Shown: positions 45,337 to 51,631 of the stretch, piece after piece
How positions within the stretch are numbered: the first letter of the stretch is position 1
Layout: every line of letters begins with the position of its first letter
Source: Cypionkella aquatica
GTDB lineage: Bacteria; Pseudomonadota; Alphaproteobacteria; Rhodobacterales; Rhodobacteraceae
Assembly (NCBI RefSeq): GCF_030161095.1
Contig: NZ_BSPP01000010.1
Location: forward strand, 62,001 to 126,000
Direction: 5' to 3'
DNA: 64,000 nucleotides
Made by a program: the position numbers and the translations under genes
Notes under the pieces: model-generated
What the model was told of the DNA's origin: nothing
Database searches by the model: none
Seen by the model: the letters and a program-made list of their open reading frames with translations, nothing else

Positions 45337-45387
45337 ATGAGCTCACTTGTGGAGAAATCACTGCGGCGTTCTTATTGCTATGCCTAA
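45337..45387 (+). CDS. 16-residue leader peptide overlapping the two-TM gene
   Basis: ATG at 45337 behind the strongest ribosome site in this region (AAAAGGAGGTG, 10 bases before). It encodes MSSLVEKSLRRSYCYA and stops with TAA at 45385-45387. The ATG of the two-TM protein (45380) lies inside its last codons, giving an 8-base overlap in another frame. That downstream ATG has no good site of its own, so translation is probably by re-initiation after the leader. The peptide itself has no recognised match. Confidence 0.55.
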   Translation: MSSLVEKSLRRSYCYA

Positions 45388-46294
45388 AATCGACTGGATT
45401 GTTGCAATGGCAGCTACTGTACTTCTCTTGGGTTTCTTGGCGTGGAGCTTACCGAAATTAGCTGAATATCACAATAACAACGATCAACAGTATCAGACAG
45501 TTGCCAATCAGAAAGGCAGCGAGCCACCCAGTTACAACTGCAATATCCTCAGCGCCCCTCTTAGCATTAACTGCAGCCCTGTGCCCCCCGACGGCACAGA
45601 CAATACTGACTATACCGCACAATATGATCTGAACGCACAACAAGATATGGCGCTGGCGGCGTTTGGGGTCATCATCGCAACTGTCATAGGATCGGGAATC
45701 TCTGGAGTTACGATTTTCTTTGTCTTTCGAACACTTCTGGAAACCCGAACGACTAATGAAATCACTCGAAAATTCTACGAATTGGAATCTAGACCCTTCC
45801 TGTCTATTGAACTTGTAGACGGCGAACAATTCCGAATTATAAACGGGCAGCTGGGCAAAGATCGCGACGGAGAGTTCCAAGAGCAGGAACTGCTTTGCAG
45901 ACTTGTAAATGGCGGAAGAACTGTAGCCATTGCCAAAAAGTTCCTCCGCCGGTGGGAGGTGAAACGCGCAGGAAACGACCCGAGCGAGTTGAGCAATTCC
46001 TTTATCGCAGACAATGAACTCGTCGCCAAAGAGATCAATGTCCCGGTCGGGCCCAACGCACCTTCTGCCCCTATCATTACCGGTAGTACTAGAGGCGAAA
46101 TGAGTTCTAAAGTTACGACAGGCGATTGGCTCTACTTCTACGGCTTCCTTGAATTCAGCGACCCCGGTGAACAGTTCAGAGGGCGTATCGGATTTTGTTT
46201 CGTCTATGATATCCGCGACCCAACTCGAGGCATTTACGTGGCTTTGCCAACAGAAAACGCCAAATACTGGTACTACGAAGAACTTCAGGATTGA
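45380..46294 (+). CDS. Two-TM protein with soluble beta-rich C-domain (cargo, unknown function)
   Basis: A 304-residue protein: TM1 about residues 5-23 (DWIVAMAATVLLLGFLAW), an outer loop with two Cys (NCNILSAPLSINC), TM2 about 85-110 (LAAFGVIIATVIGSGISGVT), and a cytoplasmic domain of about 190 residues starting RTLLETRTTNEITRKFYE. This plan is shared with a broad set of unnamed bacterial proteins near mobile elements. G+C is low (40% by hand count over 45721-45780 against about 62% for host). It is convergent with the spanins and bracketed by the two spanin copies. A TTG start 11 codons earlier is possible but less likely. Confidence 0.75.
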   Translation: MPKIDWIVAMAATVLLLGFLAWSLPKLAEYHNNNDQQYQTVANQKGSEPPSYNCNILSAPLSINCSPVPPDGTDNTDYTAQYDLNAQQDMALAAFGVIIATVIGSGISGVTIFFVFRTLLETRTTNEITRKFYELESRPFLSIELVDGEQFRIINGQLGKDRDGEFQEQELLCRLVNGGRTVAIAKKFLRRWEVKRAGNDPSELSNSFIADNELVAKEINVPVGPNAPSAPIITGSTRGEMSSKVTTGDWLYFYGFLEFSDPGEQFRGRIGFCFVYDIRDPTRGIYVALPTENAKYWYYEELQD

Positions 46295-46313
46295 GCTTAA
46301 TATTTTGTTCACT

Positions 46314-46589
46314 TCATACATCCAATCCGCTTGTTGTAATTGTTGTGTGCGACCGGACTGACCAATCGGCCAACGCCCGCATCTGATTCCCACAGGCCCG
46401 CAGCGCAGCGCGATCCTGGCCCCATTTCAGTTCGATCTGCTGATCATCCATCGCCCCTGACAGCGGCACCGGATCCGCACATGGAACCAGCAGCGAGGGC
46501 GGCGGCGCCGGGCTTGGCGCATCAGAACTTATTGAGCCGCAAGACGCGAGAAGCAGGCAGACAAGCAGGGCTTTGCACGGGTTCAGCAC
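46314..46589 (-). CDS. Outer spanin lipoprotein (Rz1-like)
   Basis: A 91-residue lipoprotein with a GTG start behind GGAGG, a hydrophobic signal with lipobox LLLASC (Cys about residue 17), a Pro-rich linker (SPAPPPSLLVP) and a C-terminal helix. It joins the inner spanin across the periplasm to fuse inner and outer membranes at lysis. The first 68 bases overlap the inner spanin in a different frame, the classic Rz/Rz1 arrangement. A decayed copy lies 1.3 kb away at 45018-45239. Confidence 0.88.
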   Translation of the reverse strand: MLNPCKALLVCLLLASCGSISSDAPSPAPPPSLLVPCADPVPLSGAMDDQQIELKWGQDRAALRACGNQMRALADWSVRSHTTITTSGLDV

Positions 46590-46815
46590 GGGCCAGATCC
46601 TCCAGTTCGCGATTTTGCACCCGCACCGCCTGTTCGGCGGCCAGGCGCTTGGCTTCGGCGGCATTGGCTTTGGTGATGGCTACCAGCGTCTCGGCCTGTG
46701 CCTCGGCAAGCGCGGCGACGTGGCGAGCCTCACAGGCCGAGACCCCCATGCGATAGCCCTGCACCCCTGCCACAGCTGCGAGGGCTAGAGCCGCGATGAT
46801 CAGCCAGGGTTTCAC
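46522..46815 (-). CDS. Inner spanin (Rz-like)
   Basis: A 97-residue protein with an N-terminal TM helix (WLIIAALALAAVAGVQGY) and an alpha-helical, Ala/Glu-rich periplasmic part (about 30-85) with coiled-coil character. GTG start overlapping the lysozyme stop (GTGA). It should pair with the outer spanin, whose start is inside this gene. The last 22 residues lie in the overlap. Confidence 0.85.
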   Translation of the reverse strand: MKPWLIIAALALAAVAGVQGYRMGVSACEARHVAALAEAQAETLVAITKANAAEAKRLAAEQAVRVQNRELEDLARAEPVQSPACLPASRVLRLNKF

Positions 46816-47558
46816 GGCGACACGCCGTGCATGCACAGCGCCCACTCATCGGCGCGGCGCAGCACCAGCCCGCGCACCACGCGCTTGCCTGCCTTATCAA
46901 ACCAGGTCAGCGCATCGCAGGCCCCCGCAACCTGCCCCGCATTGAGACGCCGCACCGCGGTGCTTTTCCCCGCCGCGCCGATGCCGATGTTATAGGTCAG
47001 CGATGTGAAGGCAGCATCGCGCCGAGGCGGCAGCCGGTGATCAATCGTGGCCACCGTGAAGTACCGATGCAACGCGCGCCGATACTCGGCCACCTCGGCG
47101 CGCAGCAGCGCGTTGCACTCGGCCAGCGTTTTCCGCATCCCCATCACCACGCCCCGCGTGGATCCTGCGCAGATCGTCGGCACCCCAACGATGTCGAGAT
47201 AGGCCACCAGCACCATCCCTTCGCGCGCGCCGATGAATGGCAGGGCGATAGCCATGGTCTCGGCCTCGGTCGCGGGCTTGGCCTGCGCGGCGACAATCGA
47301 CAGCAACACGATCAGAACAGTCACACCGGCAATGCGCAGCGCGTTGACCAGACCTGATCCCTTTTGCACGGTCATCCGACCGATGATGCCAAACAGCAGC
47401 AGTCCGACGCCGATCCACCACATCACGTAAGGGTCCGCCTCATAGCCCCAAATCCCAAACGCCAGCTCGGGCAAGATCAGGGCGGCGAGTCCCAGCACCT
47501 GCGCCCAAAAGCTATAGGCCAAAATCATGACGCGACCCGCGCCGTCGATCATCCGCAT
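46812..47558 (-). CDS. Three-TM lysozyme (GH24 endolysin with holin-like N-terminus)
   Basis: A 248-residue protein. Three hydrophobic helices fill the first 95 residues (YSFWAQVLGLAALILPELAF; MWWIGVGLLLFGIIG; AGVTVLIVLLSIVAA), then a GH24 lysozyme domain. The catalytic triad Glu-8aa-Asp-5aa-Thr is intact in REGMVLVAYLDIVGVPTICAG, and GLVLRRADEWALC closes the domain. It cuts MurNAc-GlcNAc bonds. The start is ATG 47558 because GGAG lies just before it; the ATG four codons upstream follows a T-run with no ribosome site. The multi-TM part suggests membrane-tethered export without a separate canonical holin. Confidence 0.85.
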   Translation of the reverse strand: MRMIDGAGRVMILAYSFWAQVLGLAALILPELAFGIWGYEADPYVMWWIGVGLLLFGIIGRMTVQKGSGLVNALRIAGVTVLIVLLSIVAAQAKPATEAETMAIALPFIGAREGMVLVAYLDIVGVPTICAGSTRGVVMGMRKTLAECNALLRAEVAEYRRALHRYFTVATIDHRLPPRRDAAFTSLTYNIGIGAAGKSTAVRRLNAGQVAGACDALTWFDKAGKRVVRGLVLRRADEWALCMHGVSP

Positions 47559-47572
47559 GACGTTCTCCATGT

Positions 47573-47594
47573 AAAAAAGCCCGCCAGAAGCGGG
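47573..47594 (-). terminator. Intrinsic terminator upstream of the lysozyme gene
   Basis: On the - strand CCCGC-TTCTG-GCGGG is followed by CTTTTTT, ending two bases before the first possible lysozyme ATG. It lies between the small lysis proteins and the lysozyme, inside the late operon. Late transcription must therefore be antiterminated, or the terminator acts to lower lysozyme expression. Confidence 0.75.
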
Positions 47595-47636
47595 GTGTGT
47601 TGATTGCGAAAAGTGGAAAGAAGTCAGATCAGCGCA

Positions 47637-47945
47637 TCACTTGCGCGGCTGCATTTTGTCCAGCTGCGCCTCGATCCGGTTGATCCCGTTCTGAATGGAT
47701 CGCAGATCGCTGGACTGTGTGGCCTGCGCGATTTCCACCGCGCGCAACCGCGCTTCTTGTTGCGTCATCTGCTGGTCGCGGTTGAAGGTCTTTGCCGCGA
47801 TCGAGGTTTCAATCACTGCAATTTTCTCGGCCAGAATGGCCTGCTGGCTCACAACCGTATTCCAGGCTGTAAGCGCAGCGGCAGCAATCAGACCAATCGT
47901 GATCAGGTTGCCCAGCGTGATGCGGGGGTCATATTCTAGGCGCAT
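47637..47945 (-). CDS. Single-TM coiled-coil phage protein (lysis region)
   Basis: A 102-residue protein with one TM helix (ITLGNLITIGLIAAAALTAW, about 9-28) and a long helical tail (about 35-100) rich in Gln, Glu, Arg and Lys, with heptad-like spacing. Position between fibre and lysozyme genes fits a holin-associated or antiholin protein, but the family is not named. Overlaps the 32-residue gene by one base (TGATG). Confidence 0.72.
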   Translation of the reverse strand: MRLEYDPRITLGNLITIGLIAAAALTAWNTVVSQQAILAEKIAVIETSIAAKTFNRDQQMTQQEARLRAVEIAQATQSSDLRSIQNGINRIEAQLDKMQPRK

Positions 47946-48043
47946 CAGATCACCGCCAGCAGCGCCGCGATGATCGCCATCAAGATCGGGCCCAGCAGTA
48001 ACCCCACCCAGTCCTTAACTACCACGATTGCCAAGCCCTTCAT
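47945..48043 (-). CDS. 32-residue single-TM peptide, holin candidate
   Basis: Starts with ATG 48043 behind GAGGGAC, six bases away. The sequence reads MKGLAIVVVKDWVGLLLG and then an all-hydrophobic helix ending LLAVI. It stops in TGATG with the next gene. Too short for a classic holin (usually 60-130), but very small phage membrane peptides in this place exist. A longer frame upstream has no such site and adds non-phage-like sequence. Confidence 0.55.
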   Translation of the reverse strand: MKGLAIVVVKDWVGLLLGPILMAIIAALLAVI

Positions 48044-48098
48044 TTTGCGTCCCTCACAGCTGATTTTGTTTGTTTGGTTTTGATTGTAGGCGCGCGGA

Positions 48099-51000
48099 TC
48101 AGCCGCTGATGCGCCAATCTGTTCCGTTGCTACGGACCCAAAGGATGTTGGAGCCACCACCAGCAACGACGCTGTTGAACGTGGTGGCGTTTGCATCTAA
48201 AACTAGCAAGAACCGCCCCCGATTGGTCGAGGCAGCCGGCAGGTTTGCAACAGTCAAGATGCTGGATACCGATTGTCGAACCGAGCCTCTGTCATCATGC
48301 TGCACCCAAGTCGCCTCGGTATAGCTTCCCGCCCCCTGCGCATATGCTGGCGTAGGCAAGACCGCACCAGCCACCTGCGTCACCTCATAGTTAACCGATA
48401 CCGCATCCGTATCGGCATACATCATCCGCATGGTGCCGCCCGTTGATGTGTGGCCCAGATCAAGCTTAAACGACCCGACCACACGGACGCCGCCCAGCAC
48501 GTTAGCAAACCGCCAACCTGCGCCGCCCACAATACTGCGCGTGATGAAGTGGGGCTCATTGATGAACTCAACTCGCCCTCCAATAAGCTGTGCAAAGCGG
48601 CGGTTATCACCCTCGATCCAGCTTTCGTAGCGCCCGCCGTCGATGCGAACTTTCTGATTGCACGTACTGAACGCCAACGCATTGGCGTAGCCGATGTTAG
48701 GTCCGCAGCGTACATCGACCCCGATCAGGTCAAGATCGGCGCGAAGTGTTGCATCCTCGGCATCTGGTTTATGCAAGGGAGATCGGGTTTCCCCTCCCCG
48801 GACAATATTGCAACCCTTTGCCCATGGCGTAGTAACAAGGGCGGCATCGTAACCAGCACCAACCAGCATATCTTGTACCACGGTATCGCGGCCTCGGAAC
48901 TGGTATGCCTTGGTCTGCCCGCCGCTGCCCAGGGTGGTTTGCTGCGACGAGCAACGCACAAAGCGGGTGCGCCTAGCACCTTCATGGTCATCCCAATCCG
49001 CGTTGGCACAGTCGGTAGCAAAGCCGTCGATTACCAGCGCATCGCGCGTTGGGCCAAACTCATAAATATCAGTGCTGCCTGCAGTGACGGTATTGTACCC
49101 AGTTGTGAACGCGTGTCTTGCGCGGCGAGCCTTTATTTTCCAAGTGTTGCGCGCACCATTTCGATCAAGCCCGCCATACAAAAGATCGTTGTAATCCCCG
49201 GTAAGGACGAAATCACCATCGACGCTAAATTTACCCTCGATACAGCCATATGCCGTAAATGGCCCAGAAGCGGCACCATTGTACTCGATCTCAACATCTG
49301 GCCTATAGTGCGGCCCGACATAGAGCAGCCCACCGTTGGTGCGCCCGCCTTTTACCTTCAGACCTTTGACGCTGACCTTATATTTTGGAAGCCGCGCAAC
49401 CCGAATATTCGTGACATAGTTCGAGAAGAACTCAAGGCGGCCAGTTGCATAGATAGTGTTGCCTGAAATGTGCGAGATTACGAAATCCTCGCCGAAGCGG
49501 GCCGAATATCCAACCCGACAGTCAGGGTCCACGTCATCCGAAACAATCCGCATCACGTCGCCCACCGCATAGGCTGCACCATTTGCGACAGCCATCGCAG
49601 TGGCCCGAGAGGTCACGCCTTGAATGGCGATGTTCACGGTGGTTAGAGCCGAGACGGCTTGAATGTTGTCGTAGGCGTTGCCAATGGTCCAAAGACCCGT
49701 GGTGGTGCTGTCTCGCCGCCCCGGCCCAACAAACTCCACATCCACATGCTGTGATGTCGTGGTCATGGATGCGCAAAGCCAATCGACCGGAACATCAATA
49801 ATAACCTTGCGGCCAGCGGCATAGGTGATTGCAGCAGTCAAAGCTGCGGCGTTGCTGGCTGCAGTACCAAACGTGGCGCTGAAACCAAACATCGCAGCGT
49901 TAACTTCGCGGGTCAAATACGGTACAAAAGCCGCCCCGAACTCTGTCACGATTGCCGTCACCCGACGCGCACTTTCGGCGGTGATGGCATCGCGGATTTG
50001 CTGCGGCACGGGCGTTGTGCCGGTGAAAGTCATATAGGTGAGCGTGCTGGGAATATCCTGCGCCTCAAACCGATCGAACGTCACCAGCGGAGATCCGTTG
50101 ATCCGATAGGTTTTCAGCCCCCGGTTTGCGACGACCGGGTTATTCGGGTCCGGGCGCGGCCAGCTTTTCGGCTCGACCGAATGCCGCAGTTGCTCATGGC
50201 CCGCCAAAAACACCTGGCTCAAGCCGCCCAAAGGGTTGTTCCAAAGAGAGGTGATCCTGCCCAGCCCCGCGCCCATGTTGCACGAAAACTGATAGCCTTG
50301 GTCGCGCGCATGATCGGCAGGCGCGAAGATCCTGACATTGGCAGGGGTGGCTTGGCTGAGATTCAGGACCGCCGCCATACCGCCCGCTGAGACAACTTCG
50401 GTGCGCACGCCGTCAACCTCGAACACCACCGGCACGCCCGCGATGGTGGTGCCAATCGTCAAGGGCTGGGCGCTGGTATCGCTGGGGTCTACCGTCAGAT
50501 CACAGACATGGCCAAACAACCGGCCCTTCCACACCAGCGCGCCGATGGCATCAGCTGCCACATCGACTGCCGCAGACGTGACCCCAGCCGACGCGTTGAG
50601 ATACATGTCAGCGCCGCGATAGCCGCGCTCGACCAGATCAGCCCCGCCGAAATGCACCTGCTGACCAACATCCGCACCAGTCAGCTTGAGGCCCGCCGCC
50701 GTGGACAGGTAGACGCCGGGGTAAAGGCCCGAGTCGACAATCTTGGCCTTTTCGGCATTGGCGCGAAACGCCGTGCCGCCATCCGCTTGCGTGACGTCCT
50801 CGCAAAAGATGATCTGCCCGCCGCGCTTAAACCACGGTGCGGCCTTTACCGCGCCGATGAATTGCGGATAGCGCACCTGCGACAGCGTCGAGATCGGGGC
50901 CAGATCATATTCATTGGCGCCCTGCCCCATGAATACAACGTCAGCGCCTGTCACCTCTGGCCAGATTGCCTGTATTTGCGCCAGTGCGGCATTGGCTTTG

Positions 51001-51608
51001 GCGTTGGCCGCGATCCAGTTTGCCCCCAGCGATGGCTCAGCGTCGGTTGGCGGCACCCAAGTGCCGATCCCAGACCCTGGCACTGCATGCAGGATGCCAA
51101 CCACCGGGCGCTGCCGCTCTTTGGCCAGTTTGTGGCAGGCATGAAACAGCGAGTTGTTGACCAACCCCGGCGCGGTGTTGAACGGCAGTGCGCCCAATGC
51201 GGCCTGCACCAAAGTTGTACCGTTGTAGGCCAGCACGTTGCCGGGGCTGATACCCGTCTTGACGCCAGTGGTGGCCGCATCATTGCCAAGGCCGTTGGAT
51301 TGATCCAGCCAGACCACCAGCAGCGGCGGCGGCGAATACCACAACCCATCACGTTGCACCTTGAAATCCGCATGCGGCGGCTCGGATGCGCGCAGGGCGT
51401 AGCCTGCCAGATCACTCAAGGCTCCCGTTGATGCTTCCGCCAGCCCAATGATGCTGTTCAACGCATCGCGCATGTCCTTTTTGCGCGGATTGTGGATGCC
51501 AGACGCCGGATCACCAATCGGCGCGGGATGCCCGACAGGCTCATTCGGCAAGCCGTCACCCGTATAGCGGACAAAATCGCGCAATGCGCGGTCAACGACC
51601 TCGGCCAT
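48099..51608 (-). CDS. Tail fibre / depolymerase with SGNH-esterase-like and beta-helix domains
   Basis: A 1169-residue receptor-binding protein. Residues 1-90 are the tail-attachment part. From about 95 to 340 there is an esterase-like domain with WLDQSNGLGN at 100-109 (Ser block), MGQGANEYDL at 227-236 (Gly/Asn block) and QQVHF at 316-320 (possible catalytic His), as in the SASA/SGNH carbohydrate esterases. From about 560 on there are right-handed beta-helix repeats (VIIDVPVDWLCASMTTTSQHV, VKGGRTNGGLLYVGPHYRPD) that often bind or cut surface polysaccharide. Ribosome site GGAG. Probably deacetylates and binds the host capsule or LPS. Confidence 0.8.
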   Translation of the reverse strand: MAEVVDRALRDFVRYTGDGLPNEPVGHPAPIGDPASGIHNPRKKDMRDALNSIIGLAEASTGALSDLAGYALRASEPPHADFKVQRDGLWYSPPPLLVVWLDQSNGLGNDAATTGVKTGISPGNVLAYNGTTLVQAALGALPFNTAPGLVNNSLFHACHKLAKERQRPVVGILHAVPGSGIGTWVPPTDAEPSLGANWIAANAKANAALAQIQAIWPEVTGADVVFMGQGANEYDLAPISTLSQVRYPQFIGAVKAAPWFKRGGQIIFCEDVTQADGGTAFRANAEKAKIVDSGLYPGVYLSTAAGLKLTGADVGQQVHFGGADLVERGYRGADMYLNASAGVTSAAVDVAADAIGALVWKGRLFGHVCDLTVDPSDTSAQPLTIGTTIAGVPVVFEVDGVRTEVVSAGGMAAVLNLSQATPANVRIFAPADHARDQGYQFSCNMGAGLGRITSLWNNPLGGLSQVFLAGHEQLRHSVEPKSWPRPDPNNPVVANRGLKTYRINGSPLVTFDRFEAQDIPSTLTYMTFTGTTPVPQQIRDAITAESARRVTAIVTEFGAAFVPYLTREVNAAMFGFSATFGTAASNAAALTAAITYAAGRKVIIDVPVDWLCASMTTTSQHVDVEFVGPGRRDSTTTGLWTIGNAYDNIQAVSALTTVNIAIQGVTSRATAMAVANGAAYAVGDVMRIVSDDVDPDCRVGYSARFGEDFVISHISGNTIYATGRLEFFSNYVTNIRVARLPKYKVSVKGLKVKGGRTNGGLLYVGPHYRPDVEIEYNGAASGPFTAYGCIEGKFSVDGDFVLTGDYNDLLYGGLDRNGARNTWKIKARRARHAFTTGYNTVTAGSTDIYEFGPTRDALVIDGFATDCANADWDDHEGARRTRFVRCSSQQTTLGSGGQTKAYQFRGRDTVVQDMLVGAGYDAALVTTPWAKGCNIVRGGETRSPLHKPDAEDATLRADLDLIGVDVRCGPNIGYANALAFSTCNQKVRIDGGRYESWIEGDNRRFAQLIGGRVEFINEPHFITRSIVGGAGWRFANVLGGVRVVGSFKLDLGHTSTGGTMRMMYADTDAVSVNYEVTQVAGAVLPTPAYAQGAGSYTEATWVQHDDRGSVRQSVSSILTVANLPAASTNRGRFLLVLDANATTFNSVVAGGGSNILWVRSNGTDWRISG

Positions 51609-51631
51609 TTATTTCTCCAAGTTTCAGATTG

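Noticed and set aside
45077-45361. A 94-codon - strand frame across the spanin copy and the leader region
   Set aside because: It is in a different frame from the spanin-like lipobox and has no ribosome site. The homologous frame in this place is the one broken by TAG.
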